A stretch of DNA of 13,178 nucleotides from RGIG3528 sp045629005 (GTDB lineage: Bacteria; Bacillota; Clostridia; Lachnospirales; Lachnospiraceae), in contig JAZQQJ010000018.1 in assembly GCA_045629005.1 (NCBI GenBank), forward strand, positions 1-13,178, in the 5' to 3' direction. Each line of letters begins with the position of its first letter. Within the stretch, counting starts at the first letter, position 1. The position numbers were made by a program, and so were the translations under genes. Positions 1 to 7,925 of this stretch are shown here, one piece after another. The notes beneath the pieces were generated by a model. That model did not search any database and was not told where the DNA came from. It saw only the letters and a list, made by a program, of their open reading frames with translations.

Positions 1-60
1 GCCGCACCCCGCCCCTACCGGACACTACCGCACCCCACCACGCCTCCACAGGACACTACC
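1..60. repeat. Two degenerate copies of a GC-rich REP-like repeat
   Basis: The motif CCGCACCCC occurs at 2-10 and 28-36, and GGACACTACC at 20-29 and 51-60, so two diverged copies lie head to tail. The core (GCACCCCGCCCCTACCGGACAC, split here as GCACCCCGCCCC then TACCGGACAC) lines up with the cleaner copies at 10401-10468, which read ACACCCCGTCCC then TAGTGGACAT. The stretch is far more C-rich than its surroundings, non-coding, and directly upstream of the GntR promoter. It may continue beyond the left edge of the window. Confidence 0.6.
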
Positions 61-76
61 ACTGTGCATTTTCCTC

Positions 77-105
77 TTGACATTTTGTATTGTTTGTATT
101 ATTCT
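77..105 (+). promoter_or_regulatory. Sigma-A promoter of the GntR operon
   Basis: A perfect -35 box TTGACA (77-82) is followed after exactly 17 bp by TATTCT (100-105), which matches the -10 consensus at four of six positions. Transcription would begin near 112, giving a leader of about 40 nt before the start codon at 153. The -10 region lies inside an inverted repeat (93-126), which fits repression by the encoded GntR protein. Confidence 0.6.
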
Positions 106-126
106 TTGTAATGCAAATGATACAAA
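93..126. promoter_or_regulatory. Putative GntR operator (inverted repeat over the promoter)
   Basis: TTTGTAT at 93-99 is mirrored by ATACAAA at 120-126. The match extends inward as TTTGTATTATT against TTTGTATCATT on the other strand, 10 of 11 positions. A smaller inverted pair, TTTG (105-108) and CAAA (114-117), sits inside. The site covers the -10 box and the probable transcription start. That placement is typical for autoregulated GntR/YtrA repressors; the assignment to this protein is inference. Confidence 0.5.
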
Positions 127-152
127 TGACACTTTCAGAAAAGAGGTGCAAT

Positions 153-524
153 ATGGTAATAGCAATCAATGAATACTCTGATACTCCCATTTACACACAA
201 ATACGTGATCAGATAATAATGGGCATTTCCGACGGAGAACTAAAGCCCGGGGACCAGCTTCCCACGGTCCGTGCGCTTGCGCTTGAAATAGGCATAAACT
301 CCATGACGGTCAGCAAGGCCTACCAGCAACTTAAGCAGGAAGGTTACATCATGACCGACCGCCGCAGCGGTGCCCGCATCCGTTCAGGCTTCGCCGCAAA
401 CAAAAGCCTTGGTGAAAACGAGATTGTACTGAAAAGAATCGCCTCGGAAGCAAAGCTCAACGGATTTTCGGAGGAAGAATTCCTGACCATATGTAAAAAT
501 GCATTTGGAGGTAAACAACTATGA
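153..524 (+). CDS. GntR-family transcriptional repressor, YtrA subfamily
   Basis: A 124-residue DNA-binding regulator. Residues about 8-75 form the GntR winged helix-turn-helix: PIYTQIRDQI, then GELKPGDQLPTVRALA, then a recognition helix around NSMTVSKAYQQL, and the wing GYIMTDRRSGARI. The remaining C-terminal part is only about 45 residues and helical. That is too short for an FadR or UTRA effector domain and is the hallmark of the YtrA subfamily, whose members usually sit next to membrane transport genes and repress their own operon. I chose ATG 153 because AGAGGTG lies just upstream and the family N-terminus aligns there; an in-frame ATG at 90 would lie within the promoter. The stop codon overlaps the start of the next gene (ATGA), so the two are translationally coupled. 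The inducing signal cannot be read from the sequence. Confidence 0.9.
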   Translation: MVIAINEYSDTPIYTQIRDQIIMGISDGELKPGDQLPTVRALALEIGINSMTVSKAYQQLKQEGYIMTDRRSGARIRSGFAANKSLGENEIVLKRIASEAKLNGFSEEEFLTICKNAFGGKQL

Positions 525-1951
525 TGATGAATATCCTTCTCGGTACAACAATGTATCCCGTCATTCTCATTATGTGCATCTTATGCAAGGTAATAGGCAG
601 TCGTAAGGACAAAATGATATTCGGTGTTCATCTGGGCAACGAACTAAAGACAGATGAAAGAGTTTCCGCCGCCACCAAAAAGTTTAATAAGGAGACCCTT
701 TGGCTGACATTAGCAATAGCAATTGTTCCCATTTCTTTCTTCTTCACCAGACACACTTCCGTTCAATTCACTTTATGGATGATGTGGTTCCTAATTGCCC
801 TCGTTGTCATGATGATTCCGTACATACATGCCAATAAAACAGTCATGGCAATTAAGCGGGAAGCAAAAAGCAAAGAAATGACCGGTTCTACCGAAGTCGA
901 AAACAATAATGTTCCTGAGCCGGCCAAAACCGTGCGGTACGTTGAAACCAATATAGTCCGCACCGTTAAGTCTGCAGAATTCGTCCCCCAGATGATTTTA
1001 AGTGCACTTGCTCCGATCAGCGTTTTTGTTATCGGAAAGCTTGTTTATCCCGATAACAAAGACTTCGCTATGTTAGAGGTATATCTCTGGTCCACATTGA
1101 CGATAGCACTCATAACATTCCTCTTCTACTTTATTGCTGTCGCAATGGACCGCGCGAGCTCAGTGGTAATCAGTAACGACAGTGCCGTAAACACAGCCTA
1201 CAACAGAGCAAAAAAGAGCATTTGGAAAAAAGTCTGGGTAGGTGAAGCATGGCTCAACACCGCTACAGTTCTTGTCATTGCTGCAGGCGGGCTTCTTCAG
1301 AAACACAGCTTCCTCATTTTCATGATTGCAATACTTGCAGAAACTGTGATTGGAATCGCTATACTTCTTGCCGCCGCTAAAGATATTAACGAAGTAAACA
1401 AGACATATGACCCTAAGAAAGAAGAAACCTTCAAATCAGATGACGACGAGTACTGGACATGGGGAATGTTCTACAACAATCCTAACGACAAGCGTAACTA
1501 CGTGGAAAAGCGTTTCGGAGCAGGCGTTACCACAAACATGGCCTCCAAAACCGGTAAGGTTACGACAGTAATTGCCATCGCAGCTCTCGCATGGATTCCC
1601 TTTGTTTGTATATGGCTTATTCTCGCAGACTTCACACCCATGCATGCCTACAGCGAAGACAAAACCGTAGTATGTCAGCATCTTAAGAGTGATTACAAGA
1701 TTCCGTACGACGATATTGTCGAAGCTGAGCTTCTTACCACGCTCCCCTCTTCCCGCTCAAAAGTCAGTGGCACCGGAACCGACGAAATGGAAAAGGGTAA
1801 ATACTCCTGCAAGGAATACGGTTCCTATTACGCCTTCATTCTCTGCGAAAACAACCTCTTCATCCGTATCAAAACCGCAGACAGGACATACATTATAAGC
1901 GGCTTTGATGATGCTGAAACGCAGGCACTTTACAACGAAATTGTACGATAA
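521..1951 (+). CDS. Multi-spanning membrane protein with DUF5808-like and C-terminal PH-like domains
   Basis: A 476-residue integral membrane protein of the DUF1648/DUF5808 type that often accompanies YtrA-like GntR regulators in Firmicutes; its biochemical role is unknown. Hydrophobic segments lie at about 4-25, 59-75, 83-104, 155-176, 184-208, 243-260, 262-286 and 347-371, suggesting eight transmembrane helices. Between the last two, residues 311-345 carry the DUF5808-like pattern (YWTWGMFYNNPND, then VEKRFGAGVTTNMA). After the last helix, residues about 375-476 resemble a bacterial PH domain: a YKIPYDDIVEAELL strand start, a GTGTD turn and a final amphipathic helix. The start at 521 overlaps the GntR stop; GGAGGT at 507-512 supports it, though ATG 524 or 527 cannot be excluded. 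The gene ends just before a bidirectional terminator. I infer an envelope-stress or transport-related role only from the pairing. Confidence 0.75.
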   Translation: MMMNILLGTTMYPVILIMCILCKVIGSRKDKMIFGVHLGNELKTDERVSAATKKFNKETLWLTLAIAIVPISFFFTRHTSVQFTLWMMWFLIALVVMMIPYIHANKTVMAIKREAKSKEMTGSTEVENNNVPEPAKTVRYVETNIVRTVKSAEFVPQMILSALAPISVFVIGKLVYPDNKDFAMLEVYLWSTLTIALITFLFYFIAVAMDRASSVVISNDSAVNTAYNRAKKSIWKKVWVGEAWLNTATVLVIAAGGLLQKHSFLIFMIAILAETVIGIAILLAAAKDINEVNKTYDPKKEETFKSDDDEYWTWGMFYNNPNDKRNYVEKRFGAGVTTNMASKTGKVTTVIAIAALAWIPFVCIWLILADFTPMHAYSEDKTVVCQHLKSDYKIPYDDIVEAELLTTLPSSRSKVSGTGTDEMEKGKYSCKEYGSYYAFILCENNLFIRIKTADRTYIISGFDDAETQALYNEIVR

Positions 1952-1970
1952 AGTAATAGTATTAAACGCA

Positions 1971-2016
1971 AAAAAACCTGCATAAGAAAGCATTTGCCTT
2001 CCTATGCAGGTTTTTT
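1971..2016. terminator. Bidirectional intrinsic terminator
   Basis: AAAAAACCTGCATA (1971-1984) pairs perfectly with TATGCAGGTTTTTT (2003-2016), leaving an 18-nt loop. Six T residues follow the GC part of the stem on the + strand, and the six A residues on the left act as the U-tract for transcripts on the - strand. It therefore serves both convergent operons, the GntR/membrane protein pair ending at 1951 and the ABC operon ending at 2030. Confidence 0.9.
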
Positions 2017-2029
2017 AATTAATTTCTGT

Positions 2030-2599
2030 TTACTCTGTAGTTTCTGTTTCTGTAGTTGTTTCCTCAACTATTTCTTCAAGGAAATATGCGGTACTGTTTT
2101 CAAAGAGCAGTCCTTCGTAGTCTGAATATGCATATACCGCAGGATCACTGTCCATCATCACATAATAAACCGATGTAACTGAATTGTACGCGCCATACGT
2201 AATCGTATGATTTTCTCCGTTGGCGACAAAATCTATAACATAGTTCGGGCTGTCAAAACCATAATCCGCATAATCAGATACATCTTCAATCTTAGTCTTT
2301 ACAGTAATTCCGCAAAGAAATCTAAGTGTTGCATTCATAGCGGTTGTATTGGTATTTCTGTCTTCGTATCCGGCAAGAATCCAGGGATTTGCTGATGATT
2401 CACGGGTAAATGTCAGTTCTTCTTCTCCCCCCTGAAAATGAATCCATGTAACCTCATCTGCGGTAATCTCATTGATTTTTTCCGAAACAACAGTTATTGT
2501 TTCTTCCTTCTCCGGAATAAGTTTTATGAGGAAATACAATCCTACAAGCACAATCAAAACAATTCCGAGGATAAGCATTTGTTTTTTCTGTTTATTCAT
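2030..2599 (-). CDS. Short DUF4340-family protein, membrane-anchored, of the Gld-like ABC operon
   Basis: A 189-residue protein with a basic N-terminus (MNKQKKQ), one hydrophobic segment at about 8-26 and then a soluble extracytoplasmic part. The pattern matches DUF4340 proteins: an early 'EVTWIHFQGGEEELTFTR' strand pair, 'WILAG', then 'YADYGFDSPNYVIDF', and a 'ITYGAYNSVTSVYYV' stretch. Known DUF4340 proteins usually exceed 300 residues and contain repeated units, so this one looks like a single-unit form. It ends in a Thr/Glu-rich tail. Its start lies 3 nt after the stop of the permease fusion, with only a weak purine-rich ribosome binding site (GAAAGAAG), so translation probably depends on coupling. 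It is inferred to act as an extracytoplasmic partner of the ABC complex; its substrate is unknown. Confidence 0.8.
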   Translation of the reverse strand: MNKQKKQMLILGIVLIVLVGLYFLIKLIPEKEETITVVSEKINEITADEVTWIHFQGGEEELTFTRESSANPWILAGYEDRNTNTTAMNATLRFLCGITVKTKIEDVSDYADYGFDSPNYVIDFVANGENHTITYGAYNSVTSVYYVMMDSDPAVYAYSDYEGLLFENSTAYFLEEIVEETTTETETTE

Positions 2600-2602
2600 A
2601 CA

Positions 2603-4729
2603 TTACTTCTTTCTTCTGCGGAGCCATACCACAATTCCGCAAATCAATAATCCAAGAGGGATAATAATACTAGTAAGGTTCCCCCAGAAGTTTACGTTTG
2701 CCTGCGTTAATGTAAGATAGTCAATCGCAAGGCTCTTTGAAGGTATTGAAACTACCGTATCAATATTTACCATGTCAGAAAGCACTCCTGTGAAGAAGCG
2801 CTGATTTCCTCCGGATACCATAGAGTCTGCAGAAGCGCTGAACATATACGCGGAACTTGCAACGAGAAGTTTTCCTACACTTCCGTCATCATTTGTCTTG
2901 CAAACCATTGCGGCAATCGTAAACGGTCCGTCAACATCTCCGTCTTCCTTATCAAATGACACAAGTTCTGCAGTTATATTCTTGGCATATGATTTCGAAG
3001 AAGAATTCATCAATTCGGTAACGGTGATATTATCCGGAATTTCCTCTGCAATGTTCATTGCCGTACAATACGGGGTAAACACATAATTCTCGTTGTAGAT
3101 AAGTGATGTATATTCTGTACTTTGAATCTCAGGCAGCAGGTAAAAAGGCGACTGGAGATAATAACCCCTGTTAGTATCCACGACAAGATAATCTTGAATA
3201 TTAAGCCCATATTCACTTAAAAACTGCGTAAGTACAGGTCTTGTTTTTTCAGGAGGCGTCATTGTAAGAATAACGTTTCCGCCTTTATTAATATAGTCAC
3301 GGACTTTATTCATGTCATCTTCGTTGAAATCCTCTTCAACAGCATTGATAACAAGAATCTCAGCATCTTCCGGAACTTCATCCATAGTTAAAAGTGTGAT
3401 GCTCTCGTATGTAGCGTTAGCTTTAGTAATCAGCTCAATATAATCTTCGTCAAATTCAGCTTCATTATGTCCCGATGTAAAGTAGACAACATGCTCCTCA
3501 TCGCTGTTTACATATGCAATGGCACTGGTAATCTGGCCTTCAACATCAATGCCGGTAACCGTTGCGTCATAGCTGTATGTCGTATAATTTATACTGTACT
3601 CATAGATGTAAAGATCATTTGGATCGATTAATCTGAACTTTTCTCCGGATTGAACAATAATTGTACCGGATGACATTTGGTCCGAAGAATACTTTGTGTA
3701 AAACTTAGGGCTTGTCATCGGATCGACAAAAGACACATTAATGTGGGATGATTCTGCCTCATAGCGGCCCAGTATTTCTGCAACATTTGTATCAAATTCC
3801 GATTCCGCACAATATACAATAATGTCTGTATCCCGATTAAGCGTCTTTAAAAGATTCTTAGTATCATCGGTAATAGAAAACATTTTGTTCGATGTCAAAT
3901 CAAAGACTGTATATTTTTCAGGAATTTTGGAAACAAGAATATTAGCAACGATTACAAGTGCAATTGCAACCACAATTGATGTGGTGGAATAAGCGCCCAT
4001 TTTCAGGCTCTTCACGGAAACGCTGTATCTTCTCTTCTGAATTACCTGAGAAGTCAAGAAAAGCATAAGGAAAATAATGCTCGCGTAATAGACTATGGAA
4101 GATATATATAAAATACCGTTCAGAAATGTTCCGAATCCGGCATACATATCCAGAGTGCTCAATATTGACGTAATCCAGTTACCATTAGTGGAAATCAGTG
4201 AGCAAAGCGGTCCCATCATGTATGTGAGGAAGAGCGCTACAAATGACAATACAGCTGCAATAATCTGGCTTTCTGTTATCGATGAGATAAACACACCAAT
4301 AGCTATGGAAGCCAATCCATAAAGTGCAAATCCGAAAATGGCCAGATAGTTTTCAGCAAAAGGCACTTCGCCATACAGGCTCATTATAAGAGGGTAGAAG
4401 CATACTATAGCAATAAGTATCAAAAACACACCTGCCACAGCCATATATTTACCGACAACCCCCTGCATAACACTTACCGGAGAAGTCAGAATAAGCTGGT
4501 CGGTTTTATTTTTTCTGTCTTCGGACAGAATACGCATTGTGAGTAGCGGTATTGTAATAAGATAAATGAGTACACTTGCTGAAATAGTGTAGGAAAAATA
4601 AGGATATGCTCCGCTAAGATTATATGCCAGAAAATAAATTCCAAGCAGTACAAGGTTCGCTGCAATAAACAGATAACCCATTATAGAATGAAAAAAAGCT
4701 TTAAATTCTCTTTTAAAAATGGCAAACAT
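2603..4729 (-). CDS. ABC-2-type permease fused to GldG-like ABC auxiliary domain
   Basis: A 708-residue fusion protein. Residues 1-232 form an ABC-2 permease resembling GldF, with hydrophobic segments at about 17-36, 48-66, 94-116, 127-149, 153-176 and 204-229, and the cytoplasmic motif SEDRKNKTDQLILTSPVS after the second. A further helix at about 249-266 leads into a large extracytoplasmic region (270-680) of the GldG/ABC_transp_aux type: FDLTSNKMFSITDDTKNLL, the YFTSGHNEAEF element at 416-426, and an ILTMTPP strand near 487. A final helix (686-702) ends in the stop-transfer RRRKK. In Bacteroidetes these parts are separate gliding-motility genes; fused or adjacent forms also occur in non-gliding Firmicutes, where the transported substrate is unknown. 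The start is 2 nt after the ATPase stop, and its ribosome binding site lies in the GAG-rich codons ending the ATPase gene. Confidence 0.88.
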   Translation of the reverse strand: MFAIFKREFKAFFHSIMGYLFIAANLVLLGIYFLAYNLSGAYPYFSYTISASVLIYLITIPLLTMRILSEDRKNKTDQLILTSPVSVMQGVVGKYMAVAGVFLILIAIVCFYPLIMSLYGEVPFAENYLAIFGFALYGLASIAIGVFISSITESQIIAAVLSFVALFLTYMMGPLCSLISTNGNWITSILSTLDMYAGFGTFLNGILYISSIVYYASIIFLMLFLTSQVIQKRRYSVSVKSLKMGAYSTTSIVVAIALVIVANILVSKIPEKYTVFDLTSNKMFSITDDTKNLLKTLNRDTDIIVYCAESEFDTNVAEILGRYEAESSHINVSFVDPMTSPKFYTKYSSDQMSSGTIIVQSGEKFRLIDPNDLYIYEYSINYTTYSYDATVTGIDVEGQITSAIAYVNSDEEHVVYFTSGHNEAEFDEDYIELITKANATYESITLLTMDEVPEDAEILVINAVEEDFNEDDMNKVRDYINKGGNVILTMTPPEKTRPVLTQFLSEYGLNIQDYLVVDTNRGYYLQSPFYLLPEIQSTEYTSLIYNENYVFTPYCTAMNIAEEIPDNITVTELMNSSSKSYAKNITAELVSFDKEDGDVDGPFTIAAMVCKTNDDGSVGKLLVASSAYMFSASADSMVSGGNQRFFTGVLSDMVNIDTVVSIPSKSLAIDYLTLTQANVNFWGNLTSIIIPLGLLICGIVVWLRRRKK

Positions 4730-4731
4730 GG

Positions 4732-5694
4732 CTACTCCTCCTCCCCTTCTTCCGTAACTTCATCATTCTTATCAGTAAGTTCAAGGAAAACGTCTTCAAG
4801 AGAACTTTCAATATGATGAAGTTCAACAAGAGGAACAGAAGCATTGGCAAAAGCAAAGAAAATCTTTTCAATGAGTTCATTGTCGGCATCTGATGTAATA
4901 ACCGCATCACTGTAAAGACCGTCTTCTTTTTCTTTGATTTCAATGGAAGTGCCTTCGAAAGCCTCAACTATACTCCTAAGCGTATTTTCATCGCACTTTG
5001 CCGTGAGGCGAATCTCTGTTTTGCCCTTTGAGGATTCCGTCAGATGTTCGGGAGTATCATAAGCAACCAGATTTCCGTTGGAAATAATAACTATTTTGTC
5101 GCAAACCATACTGATTTCCGACAGGATATGTGAACTCAGAATAACAGTATGGTTTTCTTTTAACTTTTTGATTAAGTCTCGAATTTCAATAATCTGCTTC
5201 GGGTCCAGACCAACCATGGGCTCATCGAGAATGATAATCGGAGGAAATCCGATTAGAGCCTGTGCAAAGCCTACTCTCTGTTTGTAGCCTTTTGAAAGAT
5301 TCTTTATAAGTCTCTTTTCAACATCTTTGAGGGAAACCATTTCCTTTATGGTTTCAATCTGGCTCTGACGCTCATTCTTAGGAACTTTTTTAAGTTCAGA
5401 AACAAATGTAAGGTACTCGTCAACTGTCATATCTGTGTAAAGAGGTGGCAGTTCGGGAAGATATCCTATTTGCTTCTTAGCCCCTTCCGGGTCCTCTAAA
5501 ATATCTACATCATTAATAAGCACCGTTCCGCTGCTCGGTGCCAGATAGCCGGTCATAATGTTCATTGTTGTACTTTTGCCGGCTCCGTTAGGTCCCAAAA
5601 AACCTGTAATCAAACCGTCTTCGACAGTAAACGACAAGTCCGACACTGCCGTATGATTACCGTATTTCTTGGTAACATTCCTTACTTCAATCAT
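4732..5694 (-). CDS. ABC transporter ATP-binding protein (GldA-like)
   Basis: A 320-residue ATPase that would power the permease fusion encoded directly downstream. Counting from the chosen start, Walker A is GPNGAGKST at 34-42. The Q-loop region is GYLPELPPLY, the signature is the variant LSKGYKQRVGFAQAL, Walker B is IIILDEPMVGLD, and the switch histidine lies in SSHIL. The C-terminal ~100 residues form the extra domain common to ABC-2-type ATPases, ending in an acidic EEGEEE tail. I chose ATG 5694 because GGGAGGAG lies 5 nt upstream and the family begins with MIEVRNVTKKYG; an in-frame ATG at 5730 would add 12 unrelated residues and bury the ribosome binding site. The 129 bp between this start and the kinase stop at 5824 hold no clear terminator hairpin. 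Only weak TTGAAA-type -35 candidates are visible there, so the operon's promoter is not settled. Confidence 0.93.
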   Translation of the reverse strand: MIEVRNVTKKYGNHTAVSDLSFTVEDGLITGFLGPNGAGKSTTMNIMTGYLAPSSGTVLINDVDILEDPEGAKKQIGYLPELPPLYTDMTVDEYLTFVSELKKVPKNERQSQIETIKEMVSLKDVEKRLIKNLSKGYKQRVGFAQALIGFPPIIILDEPMVGLDPKQIIEIRDLIKKLKENHTVILSSHILSEISMVCDKIVIISNGNLVAYDTPEHLTESSKGKTEIRLTAKCDENTLRSIVEAFEGTSIEIKEKEDGLYSDAVITSDADNELIEKIFFAFANASVPLVELHHIESSLEDVFLELTDKNDEVTEEGEEE

Positions 5695-5823
5695 ATTCTC
5701 CTCCCACGCTTTTGCGATTTTGGTTTGCATTAATAATCACAAACTCACTTTTCAAATTTAATTTCAAAAAAAGGATGGAAAGTGACGGGATTGTGAAGAA
5801 TATGTGTTTTTTAGTGCTTCCTA

Positions 5824-6720
5824 TCAGCCGCTTATCATTCTCTCAACTTCTTCAAGAGTAGGCGGGCATAACGGGAGCGGATATCTCGAAATAGCTACTG
5901 CAGAGCAGGCACTTGCGAATCGGACTGTTCTGTCATCATCAAAGCCCTGTGCAAGTGCATAAATGCATCCTGCTTTAAATGTGTCTCCGGCACCAAGTGT
6001 ACTTTCAACCTTAACTTTAAACGGTTCCATAGTGCGGAATGGCTCACCTTTTCTTCCGTAAAGCATAGGATTTCCACCTGTTGTAATAATCGAAAGGCCA
6101 TCGGTATTCTCCTGCAGAAGCTTAATAACTTCTGTTACGGGCATGCCCTTGTAATGTTCTCCAAGGCACTCCTTTGAAACTACATTTACCGCACAGTGCC
6201 GGTGAAGATATGAATCATGCGGGCTGTCGATTGTAACGTACGGAATGCCATGCTTTACACACAGTTCCGCTGCCGCCTGTGTTTCTTCAAGGAAGAAAGG
6301 ATCTATTCCAACTACAGAAGCTTCATTAATGTCGGATTCATTAGGCATATTCCACCTTTTGACACCTGACTGGTAAAGTGCCTGGAATGTGCCCATCGGA
6401 CTTCTCACAAGCCCTGAAATAAGAACATAATCCATAAGTCCTTTGTATTCGGGATCAAATTTCATTGAAGACAAATCAACGTTTTTGTCTTTATAGAATT
6501 CCTTTAGCATCGGCCCCACTTCAGTACCGATGTGTGTCCCGTCCATCTTTACCTCAGCACCGAGAGATGCAAGAACAGTAGCAGCCGTGCCCGTTTCTCC
6601 CCCGGGGAGAAAGTATTTCATACTAATCTCGGAATATTCATCAGGAACAGGAAAACCATCCTTAAGATAGAATGAATGTGTTCCAAGTATTTGGCCGAAT
6701 AAATATACTTTTTTACTCAT
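5824..6720 (-). CDS. PfkB-family carbohydrate kinase
   Basis: A 298-residue cytoplasmic ribokinase-fold kinase that would phosphorylate a sugar or nucleoside with ATP; the substrate cannot be named. The C-terminal PfkB signature STLGAGDTFKAG spans 240-251 and includes the anion hole GAG and catalytic Asp246. The N-terminal glycine pair PGGETGTAATVLASLGA is at 39-55. Two deviations stand out: the usual Asp/Asn before the TLGAGD core is Ser240, and the N-terminal element has TGTAA where many relatives have an Asn (GGxxxN). The fold is intact and about family length. ATG 6720 lies 2 nt after the stop of the upstream gene, with AAGGA inside that gene's last codons as ribosome binding site, so the pair is coupled; starting at 6741 would force a 19-nt overlap. 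No intrinsic terminator is evident downstream. Confidence 0.9.
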   Translation of the reverse strand: MSKKVYLFGQILGTHSFYLKDGFPVPDEYSEISMKYFLPGGETGTAATVLASLGAEVKMDGTHIGTEVGPMLKEFYKDKNVDLSSMKFDPEYKGLMDYVLISGLVRSPMGTFQALYQSGVKRWNMPNESDINEASVVGIDPFFLEETQAAAELCVKHGIPYVTIDSPHDSYLHRHCAVNVVSKECLGEHYKGMPVTEVIKLLQENTDGLSIITTGGNPMLYGRKGEPFRTMEPFKVKVESTLGAGDTFKAGCIYALAQGFDDDRTVRFASACSAVAISRYPLPLCPPTLEEVERMISG

Positions 6721-6722
6721 CA

Positions 6723-7736
6723 CTAAATATCCTTCTTGCACTTTTCCAGTGCAGCAATCACCTTATCGCACCATGCGTCAAATTCCGGGTCTTCCTTCTG
6801 AAGCTCGGGATGTGCCATAACATTGTCCAGTGTCAGCTTAATGCCCTGTTCGAAACGGATGCAGGGTGCAAAGCCGGGCACAGCACGTTTAAGCTTCGTA
6901 TTGTCAAATACAACAGAATTCGATTTATCACCAAGCAGACCACCTTCATAATCATAGTCACTGATTGCTGCCAGGAAAGAAGAAGCAACATAATAAGGCT
7001 TGTACTCAACTCCGAGTGCATCGGCTATTGTCTGATATATCTGATTCCATGTAAGCGTTTCATCGCCTGTAATCTGGAAAGCCTCTCCAATGGCATGCTT
7101 GTTTGCCATGAGTCCCACATAACCCTTGGCAAAGTCCTCATTATAAGTCATTGTCCACAGGGAAGTGCCGTCACCATGTACAATTACCGGCTTTCCTTCA
7201 AGCATTCGCTTAATAACCTGGAAGCTTCCGTTTGTACCATGCACACCCATCGGCACGTTTCTGTTATCATATGTGTGGCTCGGGCGCACGATTGTTACAG
7301 GAAAACCGTTGTCGCGATAAGCCTTCATTAAAAGGTCTTCACACGCAATTTTGTTTCTGGAGTACAGCCAGTATTTATTGGCAAGTGCTGTTCCTTCTGT
7401 AATTCTGTAATCGCTACAGGGCTTGTTGTAAGCCGACGCAGAGCTTATATAAATATACTGTTTCGTCTTTCCGGTAAAAAGTCTTATGTCTCTTTCAATC
7501 TGTTCCGGAACAAAGCCTATAAACTGCCCGACACAGTCAAAACTCATATCTTTTATGGCTTCTCTGACCGCTGCCTCGTCATTGGCATCTGCTTTAATAA
7601 CCTTAACATTTTCAGGCAGTTCCGCACTTCTGTTACCCCTGTTCAGAAGATATAACTCCCAGTTTGAATCTTCAGCCAGAAGCTTTGTAATTGCCATACT
7701 GATTGTTCCTGTACCACCGATAAATAGTGCCTTCAT
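6723..7736 (-). CDS. NAD(P)-dependent epimerase/dehydratase-like (extended or atypical SDR)
   Basis: A 337-residue Rossmann-fold protein. The nucleotide-binding loop GGTGTIS is at 7-13, with the second strand LYLLNRGNRS at 28-37 suggesting NADP or NAD binding by the Asn-Arg pair. The active-site strand YISSASAYNKP lies at 96-106, and the catalytic pair Tyr125-x3-Lys129 (YSRNK) is intact. The substrate-side motif VTIVRPSHTYDNRNVP follows at 147-162. The single-glycine-rich GGTGTIS form and the overall pattern resemble the CSP41-like/atypical SDR group, often annotated as nucleoside-diphosphate-sugar epimerases. The start has a strong GGAGGAG binding site 5 nt upstream. The gene is coupled to the PfkB kinase, suggesting two steps of one sugar pathway; that is inference. 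Its promoter would lie at the right-hand edge of the large repeat-bearing gap. Confidence 0.88.
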   Translation of the reverse strand: MKALFIGGTGTISMAITKLLAEDSNWELYLLNRGNRSAELPENVKVIKADANDEAAVREAIKDMSFDCVGQFIGFVPEQIERDIRLFTGKTKQYIYISSASAYNKPCSDYRITEGTALANKYWLYSRNKIACEDLLMKAYRDNGFPVTIVRPSHTYDNRNVPMGVHGTNGSFQVIKRMLEGKPVIVHGDGTSLWTMTYNEDFAKGYVGLMANKHAIGEAFQITGDETLTWNQIYQTIADALGVEYKPYYVASSFLAAISDYDYEGGLLGDKSNSVVFDNTKLKRAVPGFAPCIRFEQGIKLTLDNVMAHPELQKEDPEFDAWCDKVIAALEKCKKDI

Positions 7737-7826
7737 AATATCTCCTCCAATGATTCCCTGTTGCTGTAATGCCCATTCAGGTTCTATTCACATACAAAAT
7801 AATATCAGACATTTTCCGAGACAAAT

Positions 7827-7832
7827 ATTATA
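7827..7832 (-). promoter_or_regulatory. Candidate -10 box for the epimerase/kinase operon
   Basis: Read on the minus strand this is a perfect TATAAT, about 90 bp before the ATG at 7736. The nearest -35-like hexamer, TTGAAG, is only 14 bp away, which is too close, and no good hexamer sits at 16-18 bp. The promoter is therefore either activator-dependent or lies elsewhere in the gap. Confidence 0.35.
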
Positions 7833-7925
7833 AATCTCTCTGTATCCTTCAAATATCGATTTTACATAGTTTCAAAATAAGTTCCACCTCTCGGAAGGTC
7901 TAAAAGAACACAACTTTTCCTTCGG

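Noticed and set aside
90..152. N-terminal extension of the GntR protein from ATG 90
   Set aside because: It would lie between the -35 and the transcription start, is hydrophobic and unlike the family, and has no ribosome binding site; ATG 153 has AGAGGTG.
1436..1681. Cys-rich minus-strand ORF inside the membrane protein gene
   Set aside because: It is the mirror of a well-supported coding frame with domain matches, has no ribosome binding site, and its cysteines come from reading GCA/ACA-type codons in reverse.
5731..5823. Terminator for the epimerase/kinase operon
   Set aside because: There is an A/T-rich stretch including a run of seven T on the minus strand, but no GC-rich hairpin in front of it, so readthrough into the ABC operon cannot be excluded.
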